Positions 48,968-60,508 of a stretch of DNA of 64,000 bases are shown one piece after another. A program made the position numbers and the translations under genes. The stretch is from NCBI GenBank assembly GCA_011056555.1, contig DSEQ01000033.1, positions 62,001 to 126,000 on the forward strand, written 5' to 3'. Each line of letters starts with the position of its first letter. Within the stretch, counting starts at the first letter, position 1. Below the pieces are notes generated by a model, which saw only the letters and a list, made by a program, of their open reading frames with translations, made no database searches and was not told where the DNA came from. Origin of the DNA: Candidatus Zixiibacteriota bacterium. Lineage in GTDB: Bacteria; Zixibacteria; MSB-5A5; JAABVY01.

Positions 48968-49821
48968 TGAAAAAGCTGCTCCGATTTTTTACTCCTCTGT
49001 TCCTGCATCCGGCGATGCTTTGCGCATCAGCAGGGGGAGCATCATGGTTCCGCACCGACCGAATTAACAGCCTGATTTTACTTATCATATTTGCTGCGGC
49101 AGTTTTAATCTACATCCGTTTAGCAAAAACCGGGCGCCCGCTCTTCATCCGCAAGCTCTCCGGTCTGGATGCCATGGATGATGCCGTGGGCCGGGCCACA
49201 GAGATGGGCAAGCCGGTGCTGTTTATCCCCGGTATTCAGGAAGTCAGCGAGATCCAGACTATCGCGGGGCTTTCGATTCTGGGACGGGTGGCCTCGTACA
49301 CGGCTGAATACGAGGCCGGCCTGTTGGTGACCGTGCAATATCCGGTGGTTATGGCTGCGGCCCAGGAAATCGTCAAAGATGCTTATGTCAATGCGGGTAA
49401 AAGAGAACTTTATAATGATTCCATGGTGCAGTATGTGGCCGGGTCGCAGTTCGCCCTGGCGGCGGCGGTCAACGGTATCATGACGCGGATAAGGCCGGCC
49501 GCCAATATCTTCATGGGAGCTTTTTATGCCGAATCCCTGCTCCTGGCCGAGACCGGCAATTTGACCGGCGCGATCCAGATCTCCGGCACCGCCAATCCGG
49601 AGCAATTGCCGTTCTTCATAGCCGCCTGCGACTTTACCCTGATGGGTGAGGAATTATACGCCGCTTCTGCTTATCTCTCCGGTGAGCCTAAACTGCTGGG
49701 ATCTTTGAAAGGTCAGGATTTGCTTAAAATTATCATAATAATCCTGATCCTGGCGGCCATTGTATATCTGATGATCGATTGGAAGGCGCTTTTCATACTG
49801 AAAATTCTGGAGACAAGCTAA
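48964..49821 (+). CDS. Unknown membrane protein (DUF6754-like), first gene of a four-gene membrane module
   Basis: 285 residues. A hydrophobic N-terminus (about 8-25), a membrane helix (about 36-54), a soluble domain of about 190 residues and a C-terminal helix (about 252-270). The soluble part contains PVLFIPGIQEVSEIQTIAGLSI-type sequence (kept short here), SYTAEYEAGLLV, Ala-rich helices and AAVNGIMTRIRPAANIF; no catalytic motif is seen. It looks like the DUF6754 family as I remember it, whose role is not known. Four-base overlap with the PGI/PMI gene and direct junction with the next gene indicate co-translation. The name is from memory and should be treated as tentative. Confidence 0.7.
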   Translation: MMKKLLRFFTPLFLHPAMLCASAGGASWFRTDRINSLILLIIFAAAVLIYIRLAKTGRPLFIRKLSGLDAMDDAVGRATEMGKPVLFIPGIQEVSEIQTIAGLSILGRVASYTAEYEAGLLVTVQYPVVMAAAQEIVKDAYVNAGKRELYNDSMVQYVAGSQFALAAAVNGIMTRIRPAANIFMGAFYAESLLLAETGNLTGAIQISGTANPEQLPFFIAACDFTLMGEELYAASAYLSGEPKLLGSLKGQDLLKIIIIILILAAIVYLMIDWKALFILKILETS

Positions 49822-50451
49822 GTGCATGATTTATTGAGTAAACGGCTTCCGATGATGCTGGCCTTCTTTGCAGGCATGGTCATTATTGTCGCTTTTTTCT
49901 CCGGCCATCCGACGCTGACCAACTTCCGCTCCAACATGCAGGTCTGGGTCTCGATCATCGGCGGTTTTACTTTGCTTCTGGGGGTGGTTTCAATTACCAG
50001 CGTGAATTACAGGCGTGTCCGAAAGCTCGAAAAAGACTGGCCCTATAAGCTGATCCTTTTAATCAGCCTGGTGGTATCGGGAGGTTTCGGTATATTTCAG
50101 GGTACCGAAGCCGGTACAGTCTATGACTGGCTTTTCCAGAATATGTCCGCTCCGATGATGTCCTCCATGTTTGCCATGCTGGCGTTCTTTATAGCATCCG
50201 CCGCCTATCGCGCCTTCAGGGCTCGTACAGTGGAGGCGACCATCCTGTTGGTAGTAGCTATGATAGTGATGCTGGGAAGGGTGCCGATCGGCCAGGTCAT
50301 ATATCACCGGTTGCCCGAAATCACCGAATGGATTATGAATTATCCCAATCTTGCGGTTCAGAGAGGAATCATAATCGGGGCCGCTCTGGGCGCGGCAAGT
50401 ATGTCGATCAGGATTATTCTGGGGATCGAAAGAACCTACATGGGCAGATAA
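49822..50451 (+). CDS. Unknown polytopic membrane protein (module gene 2)
   Basis: 209 residues from GTG 49822, the base after the previous stop. About six membrane helices (near residues 9-27, 40-59, 76-94, 112-131, 137-152 and 182-201). Short charged loops hold SVNYRRVRKLEKDW and GQVIYHRLPEITEW. No family is recognised. The gene is one base from the next start (ATG 50453), consistent with a stoichiometric complex. Confidence 0.75.
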   Translation: MHDLLSKRLPMMLAFFAGMVIIVAFFSGHPTLTNFRSNMQVWVSIIGGFTLLLGVVSITSVNYRRVRKLEKDWPYKLILLISLVVSGGFGIFQGTEAGTVYDWLFQNMSAPMMSSMFAMLAFFIASAAYRAFRARTVEATILLVVAMIVMLGRVPIGQVIYHRLPEITEWIMNYPNLAVQRGIIIGAALGAASMSIRIILGIERTYMGR

Positions 50452-50452
50452 T

Positions 50453-51304
50453 ATGAACAGGTATAGAATCGCCGAAATACTCACCGGCATAGACCGCAGA
50501 ATTATTTATCTGAGCATTTTGCTTGCGACTATAATTCCGTTTCTGGTCGGTTTTCCACAGCCCATTTATGTCAGCAAGGAAAGCCGCGACCTGTACAACT
50601 GGGTCGAAAATATCCGGGATGGCAGCACCATCCTTCTGACCTTCGATTACTATCCTTCGACCCTGGCCGAAGTTGAGCCGATGTCACGCGCCGCAATCAA
50701 GCACTGCTGGCGCAAGGACATGAAACTGATTTGTATGACCACCGTGCCGTTGGGGGGGCCAAGTATCACCGAAAGGGTCATGAACGATATGGCCACAAAC
50801 TGGGCGGTGGAGGAGCTGGGCGCGAAAAAAATATATGGTGTGGACTATATAAACCTCGGCTACAAGCCGGATTATAAAGCGGTTTTGATGGGTATGGGAA
50901 CTTCATTCCGGGATATCTATCCCACCGATTTCCGCAGCGTTCCGCTCGATTCATTCCCGATTACCAAGAATGTTGATAAATATTCCGATGTCAATTTTCT
51001 CTATATAATTTCGGATAACGGCATAGTCGATGAATGGGTAACCATCGCCAACCGCCAATTCGGCATCCCGCTGGGCGCGGGAGTTACCGCTGTGATGGCG
51101 CCCAAATTCTATTCTTATCTCCAGAGCCAGCAGATGGTGGGGCTTCTGGGTGGCATGCGGGGCGCAGCCGAATATGAAAAATTGATCGGTTCGGAGGGTA
51201 TGGCCACTCTCTTTATGGGCCCGCAGTCGCTTGTCCACCTGATGATAATCTTTTTCATTCTGCTGGGAAATACAGCCTATTTTCTGGGGGGACGCAAGGT
51301 ATGA
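50453..51304 (+). CDS. Unknown protein with one domain between two membrane helices (module gene 3)
   Basis: 283 residues. One N-terminal helix (about 17-36), a soluble domain of about 210 residues and a C-terminal helix (about 262-278). The soluble part has an alpha/beta pattern with strands such as STILLTFDYYPS, LICMTTVPLGG and NFLYIISDNG, which resembles a Rossmann-like or ligand-binding fold. It ends with GIPLGAGVTAVMAPKFYSYL. By its orientation the domain is probably extracytoplasmic, but the inside-positive signal is not strong. No known active site. Overlaps the next gene by four bases. Confidence 0.75.
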   Translation: MNRYRIAEILTGIDRRIIYLSILLATIIPFLVGFPQPIYVSKESRDLYNWVENIRDGSTILLTFDYYPSTLAEVEPMSRAAIKHCWRKDMKLICMTTVPLGGPSITERVMNDMATNWAVEELGAKKIYGVDYINLGYKPDYKAVLMGMGTSFRDIYPTDFRSVPLDSFPITKNVDKYSDVNFLYIISDNGIVDEWVTIANRQFGIPLGAGVTAVMAPKFYSYLQSQQMVGLLGGMRGAAEYEKLIGSEGMATLFMGPQSLVHLMIIFFILLGNTAYFLGGRKV

Positions 51305-51948
51305 ACCCGGCCGATTCCAGCTTGATTGAAATGAGTGTGGCGGGATTTTTGATCCTATCGATCTTCTCATTTCTATATAAGGACAACCCGTTCTATCGCT
51401 TAGCAGAGCATATCTTCGCCGGATTGACCGCCGGATATTATGTCGGTCTCATCTATCAGACAGTGATAGTTCAGCAGCTAACCATTCCGATTTACAGGGA
51501 GGGCAAACTGGAATTGATTTTCCCGGCCCTGCTTGGAATTCTGATGTTCACCCGCTTTTTCGACCGATTCTCATATCTTTCACGTATTTCACTCGCCTTC
51601 GTAATGGGCAATACGGCCGGGATTTTCCTGATACAGCAGCTTCACGGCCTGGTTCTTCCTCAAACCCAGGCGACAATTATAAACCCGCTGGCGGGAAGCT
51701 GGCTCCTGGGAGCCGTCCCGGGCGGTATGATCATAATTGCGGGTGTAATCACCACATTGATATATTTCTACTTTTCCAAAGAGCATAAAGGGGTGCTGGG
51801 CAAGACCGCCAGGGTCGGAATGGTGTTTATCATGATATCGTTCGGGGCGCATTTTGGCTATACCGTTATGGCCAGGTTGTCGCTCTTGATCGGGCAGGTA
51901 AAATTTGTCGCTTTTGACTGGCTACCAAGGCTTATCGGCGTAAATTAG
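51301..51948 (+). CDS. Unknown polytopic membrane protein (module gene 4)
   Basis: 215 residues. Six or so membrane helices (near 9-26, 36-56, 68-84, 93-112, 135-153 and 168-190), with the short loop YKDNPFYRLAEHIFAG near the first. No family recognised. The repeated small-residue pattern (Gly, Ala) inside the helices fits tight packing with partner subunits. It closes the module; the 81 bp after it hold a weak AT-rich promoter-like stretch before the nucleotidyltransferase gene. Confidence 0.75.
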   Translation: MNPADSSLIEMSVAGFLILSIFSFLYKDNPFYRLAEHIFAGLTAGYYVGLIYQTVIVQQLTIPIYREGKLELIFPALLGILMFTRFFDRFSYLSRISLAFVMGNTAGIFLIQQLHGLVLPQTQATIINPLAGSWLLGAVPGGMIIIAGVITTLIYFYFSKEHKGVLGKTARVGMVFIMISFGAHFGYTVMARLSLLIGQVKFVAFDWLPRLIGVN

Positions 51949-52029
51949 TTGCTTTTTTTCGGAATATCCATTTATTAAGCTACTTAAAAATAAATCTTTA
52001 ATCCAATTGTATGTCGAAAGGGTGAAATT

Positions 52030-53004
52030 GTGAAAGTAGTAATTCCCGTAGCCGGTATCGGAACGAGACTGCGACCCCACACCCATACCGCCCCCAAGGC
52101 CCTGCTGCATGTGGCCGGTAAACCTCTTCTCTGGCATATACTCGACTCGCTCAAAGAGCTTGATTTTGAGGAGATCACATTTGTGATCGGTTTCCTGGGC
52201 GACAAAATAATCGACTATGTTAAGAAGAATTATGACTTTAAATCTCGTTTTGTCGAACAGGAAGAACTACTGGGGCTGGGACATGCCATAAATATCGCCA
52301 TCGATGATGATGAACGGGACCCTGTCCTGGCTGTACTGGGCGATACGATTGTCGAGATGAACTGGGATGGGATAATCGGCAAGGATAAGAATTTCCTCGG
52401 TGTGCGGCAGGTTGAGGATCCACGCCGTTTCGGAGTGGCCGAAGTGGAAGGCAATCGCATATTGAAGCTATGGGAAAAGCCGCAGGATCCCCCTTCAAAC
52501 CTGGCCCTTGTCGGCGTCTATTATATCAAGGACACTCAGCTTTTAAAAGACAGCCTGAGAGAGATTATAAAATCGAATATTAAAACCAAGAATGAGTATC
52601 AGGTTACCGATGCTTTCCAGGTTATGCTGGAAAAAGGGGCCGAGATGTACACCTTTGAGATCGAGGGATGGTACGATTGCGGAAAATCCGAAACGCTTCT
52701 GGAAACCAATCGTCATTTGCTGGATGTATGCAAGGAATGCGCGCCCGATATAGAAGGCTCGGTCGTGATCCCGCCGGTCTTCATCGATAAGAGCGCGAAA
52801 ATTAAAAATTCGATTATCGGACCATATGCCTCCATCGCGGCGGGAGTCACGATAAAGAACTCGATCGTGAGAGATTCAATTATTTCGGTCGACGCCATCG
52901 TTGTCAACGGCCTCCTGACCGGCTCGCTGATCGGGGATCATGCCGAGGTACAGGGGCATTTTGAGAGATTGAATGTGGGGGATTCCTCCCAGATCGGTTA
53001 TTAA
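52030..53004 (+). CDS. Sugar-phosphate nucleotidyltransferase with left-handed beta-helix tail
   Basis: 324 residues from GTG 52030. The pyrophosphorylase signature VVIPVAGIGTRLRPHT...PKALLHVAGKPLL sits at the N-terminus, with LGHAINIAI, AVLGDTIVE and GWYDCGKSETLLETNRHLL further on, as in RmlA/glucose-1-phosphate thymidylyltransferase-like and UDP-sugar pyrophosphorylases. The last 70 residues are hexapeptide repeats (KIKNSIIGPYASIAAGVTIKN). It activates a sugar-1-phosphate with an NTP, but the sugar and nucleotide cannot be fixed from sequence. Located between the membrane module and metK. Confidence 0.88.
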   Translation: MKVVIPVAGIGTRLRPHTHTAPKALLHVAGKPLLWHILDSLKELDFEEITFVIGFLGDKIIDYVKKNYDFKSRFVEQEELLGLGHAINIAIDDDERDPVLAVLGDTIVEMNWDGIIGKDKNFLGVRQVEDPRRFGVAEVEGNRILKLWEKPQDPPSNLALVGVYYIKDTQLLKDSLREIIKSNIKTKNEYQVTDAFQVMLEKGAEMYTFEIEGWYDCGKSETLLETNRHLLDVCKECAPDIEGSVVIPPVFIDKSAKIKNSIIGPYASIAAGVTIKNSIVRDSIISVDAIVVNGLLTGSLIGDHAEVQGHFERLNVGDSSQIGY

Positions 53005-53062
53005 ACCGGGAGGAGTCTGTTAATGTGGAATGCAGTATTTTTTCAATATAGAAGGAGAAGAT

Positions 53063-55494
<2,432 letters not shown>

Positions 55495-55521
55495 TGGAAT
55501 TATATCTGTTGTAAAGAGACG

Positions 55522-55573
55522 CGTCATTCCGAGGAAAACCCGACCTCTGGTCGTGGACGACCGTGGGAATCTC
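55522..55573. repeat. Dispersed palindromic element (GTCATTCC...GGAATCTC type)
   Basis: The stretch has outer arms ATTCC (55526-55530) and GGAAT (55566-55570) and two alternative inner hairpins: CGACC-TCT-GGTCG (55541-55553) and GGTCG-TGGA-CGACC (55549-55562). The flanks GTCATTCC and GGGAATCTC are familiar from a REP-like element repeated in many bacterial genomes; only one copy is in this window. Confidence 0.5.
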
Positions 55574-55654
55574 AATGTCAGATACATGATGGAACTTACG
55601 AGATCATCGCGCCGATCAAGCCCGATGGCTTTCTTCCCTCCTGATGACTGCTAT

Positions 55655-55674
55655 TGATAAATTATAATTTATCA
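55655..55674. repeat. 20-bp perfect palindrome
   Basis: TGATAAATTATAATTTATCA is its own reverse complement and lies between the ahcY stop and the lptFG stop. It may form a cruciform or serve as a 3' processing hairpin; it is A/T-rich so a protein-binding site is also possible. Confidence 0.6.
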
Positions 55675-55684
55675 GGAAACTCTG

Positions 55685-55710
55685 GGCCATGCACCGCATG
55701 GCCTTTCTAT
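55685..55710 (+). terminator. Hairpin terminator between ahcY and lptFG (convergent)
   Basis: GGCCATGC (55685-55692) pairs with GCATGGCC (55696-55703) around ACC, followed by TTTCTATTT on the plus strand. It ends the metK-ahcY transcript and lies four bases from the stop of the convergent lptFG gene. Confidence 0.7.
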
Positions 55711-58280
55711 TTGCGCGCCTTTAGCATCATGACTATTCCCACCAGGAAGAAGAGAAGATTGACGGACCATGCCGATAATTGCGGTGAGAGCCTGCCCGAT
55801 GTACCCAGTGTGCGGGAGACCTCGAACAGAATCATATAGGTAAAGGATATGCCTATCGCAAATGCGAATCCGATAGCCGGTGAGCCGCGCTTCGGATCCG
55901 CCGCAAGCGGCACCGCAATCAGGATGATAATAAAGCTGGTCAGAGGAATGGAATATTTGAAGCGCAGATATACTTTCTCGGGAGTGGCCGAGATACCGTT
56001 TTTCTCGCGAATCTCGATTTCCTCCTTCAGGTCGCTGATGGTCTGATCATACCCGAAATCGCGTGGATCGATATTGCGCCGGGTAAAGCGTTCCGGTTTC
56101 TCGGTGAAGCTGTTGAGGTAGAGTGTATCAAACTTGATAATCGAATCCCGCTTCTCGGGCAGCTCTGCCGCCGAGAAAATCGTCTGCGTTCCATTGACGG
56201 CAGCCCAGACAGTATCCATCCATAAAAACTCTTTGGCCTCGATCAAGCGCAGCAGGCGGTTTTCATCGAACGTATGGATCTGCACGTCCTTCCCCAGCAT
56301 CTGACGGGGGCTGTAGAGCCGGAAATTGAAGATGCGGCCGTAATCACCCCGCCTGTGGAAATTGGTGTAATATTCCTCCTTGTACTGAGGCTGTTTCTCG
56401 ATTTTGCCATAGCGTATTTCCTGTTTTTGCTGATTGGTGTATGGCAGAATTTTTTCGGATCCTATAAATACGCAGACAGATATTATAAAACCTGCAATCA
56501 ACAGCGGCAAGGCAATACGCCAGAGCGACACGCCGGAGGCTTTGATCGCCAGAAGTTCATTCTTGCGGGCCATCAATCCGACAGTAAAAATTGCGCCCAG
56601 AAGAGTGGCGATCGGAATTGTAAGCACGATTATGAAGGGCGTAGTATATAAATAATATTGCAGCACATCAGTGATACTTGCGCGCTTGTCGAGATATGTG
56701 TCGAGATGCTCGATCAGGTGGACGAGGTGCATTATGATGATGAAAATAAACAGAGAAAGGACTACCGCCTTGAGAAATTTTCCCAGTAGATAGCTGTCCA
56801 GGATTTTGATCGGCCTGATATGTTTGCGCCAGATCGCCCTGCTTTTTGGTTCGGCACCTTTCTTCTCCAGTTCACCTTTCATCAACTTGGACAATTTTTC
56901 CATCCAGTCCAGGATTCTGGCTCCCAATCTTGAATCCCGGAATCTGTTGATAATCTGCAGAACCGATTTTTCTGTGATAAGTTGATACAAAAGCAGAAGG
57001 CCTATGGCGCCTATGAGTATATTTGGCGCCCACATGGCCACGACCGGCGAAGTTATGCCCCGGTCGGATAGCTCTTCGCCTCCTATCAGAAAAGCCCAGT
57101 AGATTATGAACAGCCCCACCGATATTCCGATCGCGGTACCCATACCGCCCCGCCGCGACAGCATCCCCAGCGGCGCCCCGATCAGCACGAAGACCACGCA
57201 CGCGGCCGGGATCGAGAACTTCTTATGAACCTCCAGCAGATAGACATTAATCGATTTTTGCACCTGGTTAATTTTGCGGAAATCATTCTTGAGGATATTC
57301 ATGGTATTGCGCATGTTGTTCAGGGCATCCATGACATAGCTGACTTTTATCTCATCGATATCCTCGATTTTATCTTCCCGCAGGGTTGTTGTTTCGCCTC
57401 GCAGAACATTGTTGGGATCCTTGTGGCTGAGGATCAGCTTGCTGATCTCATCCCTGTACCCGCTAATGTTGCCTTTCAAGTCCTCGGTTTCGGCCAGCAT
57501 CTGAGCGGTGGACATCTCACGGTCACCGCGATACTCGGAGGATGTTTTGCGCAATTCGCGGCTGACATCGCGAATATTGAAGACCTGCTTCTTGAAAAGC
57601 ACACGTTTGTACCGGGTGGGGTCGGTCAGGTCCGATTCATAGATCTCGCCATCCTCGAGTTCGAACGACAGAACCTGCCCGCCTTCGAGATATTCAAGGT
57701 ATCCCCGGTCGGCGGTAATTGTCCTTCTGACATTGGAATAACGCTGGTCATAGATCAGTACATCCCTGATCCTGGAGGTCTCGTGATCGATATCCCCCAG
57801 GAGGATGAAGTAACCGGGAATATCGGTCAGAAAGACATTACTCTGGATTGACAGGGTCGGACGCATAACCCGAATATCGCCCATCAGGACCCGGGCCTTA
57901 TGGTTGGCATCCGGCAGCACCTCATTATTGAACCAGATTAATCCGCCCCCCAGAATAATGCTGGCAATAAATACGGGGGCAATTATTCTGAGCATATTTA
58001 TGCCGGAGGTCTTTATGGCCAGAATTTCCATGTCCGAGCTCAGGCGGCCGAAAGCCATGAGGGTGGCGATCAGGCAGGCCATGGGAACCGCAAGCGCAAG
58101 CATCCAGGCCAGATTCAGCAGGAAAACCCACAGCACCGTGAGCGCATCCAGATTCTTGCCGATAATCAGTTCAACGATATCCGGAACCAGATCGATAATC
58201 AGCACAAACAGGGTGATAACCAGCGCAAATATGAACGGGCCGAGATGTTCGCGTAATATATAGCGGCTCAGAATTCCCAT
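55707..58280 (-). CDS. Fused LptF-LptG LPS export permease
   Basis: 857 residues from ATG 58280 (a TTG at 58316 would add a 12-residue tail and is less likely). The first half (about 1-430) is a complete YjgP/YjgQ permease with three helices, a periplasmic beta-jellyroll and three more helices, starting GILSRYILREHLGPFIFAL. The second half (about 490-857) repeats this plan: KILDSYLLGKFLKAVVLSLF..., a second jellyroll and three final helices ending MMLKARK. Each half has its coupling-helix segment (RLSSDMEILAIKTSGI, ARKNELLAIKASGV). Between them is a charged cytoplasmic linker of about 55 residues. LptF and LptG normally are separate subunits of LptB2FG that extract LPS. LptB and LptC are not in the window. 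Confidence 0.93.
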   Translation of the reverse strand: MGILSRYILREHLGPFIFALVITLFVLIIDLVPDIVELIIGKNLDALTVLWVFLLNLAWMLALAVPMACLIATLMAFGRLSSDMEILAIKTSGINMLRIIAPVFIASIILGGGLIWFNNEVLPDANHKARVLMGDIRVMRPTLSIQSNVFLTDIPGYFILLGDIDHETSRIRDVLIYDQRYSNVRRTITADRGYLEYLEGGQVLSFELEDGEIYESDLTDPTRYKRVLFKKQVFNIRDVSRELRKTSSEYRGDREMSTAQMLAETEDLKGNISGYRDEISKLILSHKDPNNVLRGETTTLREDKIEDIDEIKVSYVMDALNNMRNTMNILKNDFRKINQVQKSINVYLLEVHKKFSIPAACVVFVLIGAPLGMLSRRGGMGTAIGISVGLFIIYWAFLIGGEELSDRGITSPVVAMWAPNILIGAIGLLLLYQLITEKSVLQIINRFRDSRLGARILDWMEKLSKLMKGELEKKGAEPKSRAIWRKHIRPIKILDSYLLGKFLKAVVLSLFIFIIIMHLVHLIEHLDTYLDKRASITDVLQYYLYTTPFIIVLTIPIATLLGAIFTVGLMARKNELLAIKASGVSLWRIALPLLIAGFIISVCVFIGSEKILPYTNQQKQEIRYGKIEKQPQYKEEYYTNFHRRGDYGRIFNFRLYSPRQMLGKDVQIHTFDENRLLRLIEAKEFLWMDTVWAAVNGTQTIFSAAELPEKRDSIIKFDTLYLNSFTEKPERFTRRNIDPRDFGYDQTISDLKEEIEIREKNGISATPEKVYLRFKYSIPLTSFIIILIAVPLAADPKRGSPAIGFAFAIGISFTYMILFEVSRTLGTSGRLSPQLSAWSVNLLFFLVGIVMMLKARK

Positions 58281-58373
58281 GCATGCCAAATTAAGAAGAT
58301 TGTTAAATCGATACAACTATTTTCCTTGATGTTTAAAACCTCGAGCCTTAGATTGGTTTCAGGAGTACGTCAG

Positions 58374-59294
58374 ATGATAAAGGATTATATTCTCGGTGAA
58401 CAGATCACCGCATTTCTTCTGCTAAAGCAAATCGAACTCAAAATCTCTGAGTCGGGCAGCCGGCTGGCCCTGGTTCTGGGCGATAGAACCGGGGATATCG
58501 AAGCTGTGGTCTGGAATGAGCCGGAATTCGTTAAATCCGAAATTGAGGGAGCAGAGGTGGTCAAGGTACAGGGTCTGGTCTCAAGCTACCGCAATAAACC
58601 TCAAATAACGATCGAAAAAATCAGGAAAGCCGAGGCGGGTGAATTTAATCCGGATGATTTAAAAAGAGCCTCCAGCGTTCCGCCTGAGAAGCTGAAGGAG
58701 GAGTTTCTGGCAATTGCCGAATCCATTACCGAGCCCAATCTCAGGACATTGCTGTTGAATTTCTCCGGGGATGAGGAGCTGTTTGACAAGTGGCTGAAAA
58801 GGCCGGCGGGCAAGAAATTTCATCATGACTATATCTCCGGGCTGGCAGATCACAGCCTTTCATTGGCGCGGGCAGCCGATTTGATCTGCCGGAACTACTC
58901 CTTTCTCGATCGTGATCTTCTGGTCACTGGGGCCCTCTTGCATGATGTGGGGAAGACGATTGAATTTGAGGGAGAGATTGTCTATGATTATTCCGATGCC
59001 GGCAGGTTGATCGGACACCTGGCAATCGGCGACCATATCGTGGCCGATATGGTCAAGGATATCGAGGATTTCCCGGAAAGGCTGGCGTTGAAGCTCAGGC
59101 ATTTGATACTATCTCATCACGGTGAATTAATTAAAGGCGCTGTGGTTCATCCTAAGACGCGTGAGGCCTATGTGCTCAACCTCTTGGATGAGATCGACAG
59201 CCGGCTGGATGCTATTAATAAAATTGGCGAAAAAGCCGATGATATTTGGAGCGAATATATTAAACCGCTGGAAGATTTTTTGTTTTTCGGTTGA
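58374..59294 (+). CDS. YhaM-like 3'-5' exonuclease with OB and HD domains
   Basis: 306 residues from ATG 58374, eight bases after AGGAG (58361-58365); an upstream in-frame start at 58326 lacks one. An N-terminal OB-fold (about 10-85: LALVLGDRTGDIEAVVWN) is joined to an HD domain with HDYISGLADHSLSLARAA, GALLHDVGKTIEFEG (the His-Asp pair) and LKLRHLILSHHGE. This is the YhaM/CBF1 arrangement: a metal-dependent exoribonuclease with some DNase activity. Divergent from lptFG. Confidence 0.88.
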   Translation: MIKDYILGEQITAFLLLKQIELKISESGSRLALVLGDRTGDIEAVVWNEPEFVKSEIEGAEVVKVQGLVSSYRNKPQITIEKIRKAEAGEFNPDDLKRASSVPPEKLKEEFLAIAESITEPNLRTLLLNFSGDEELFDKWLKRPAGKKFHHDYISGLADHSLSLARAADLICRNYSFLDRDLLVTGALLHDVGKTIEFEGEIVYDYSDAGRLIGHLAIGDHIVADMVKDIEDFPERLALKLRHLILSHHGELIKGAVVHPKTREAYVLNLLDEIDSRLDAINKIGEKADDIWSEYIKPLEDFLFFG

Positions 59295-59342
59295 TTGGAA
59301 ACGGGATTTTTACGGATTTGATAATTCCATATAAATTTTTTG

Positions 59343-59371
59343 TTGATATGATTCGTATCTGTTTCTATAAT
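59343..59371 (+). promoter_or_regulatory. Near-consensus sigma-70-type promoter of mreB
   Basis: TTGATA (59343-59348), 17-bp spacer, TATAAT (59366-59371); ATG 59400 follows with AGGAAAG upstream. Confidence 0.7.
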
Positions 59372-59396
59372 CTTCTAATTACATAGGAAAGAATAA

Positions 59397-60428
<1,032 letters not shown>

Positions 60429-60462
60429 TCTTCAGTCGCGCCTCAAAAAGCCCTGAAATAAA

Positions 60463-60491
60463 TTGACATATCTGTCTGCTGTTCTTAATTT
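60463..60491 (+). promoter_or_regulatory. Putative promoter of rnr
   Basis: TTGACA (60463-60468), 17-bp spacer, TAATTT (60486-60491), 17 bp before ATG 60509. Confidence 0.5.
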
Positions 60492-60508
60492 CAAGCAAAG
60501 GGATTGAT

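Noticed and set aside
53030..53062. Extended MetK start at 53030
   Set aside because: The ribosome site GAAGGAGA lies inside this extension, directly before ATG 53063, where the conserved MetK N-terminus begins.
57225..57851. Long plus-strand frame of 208 codons inside lptFG
   Set aside because: It is antisense to a conserved permease coding region and has no recognisable domains.
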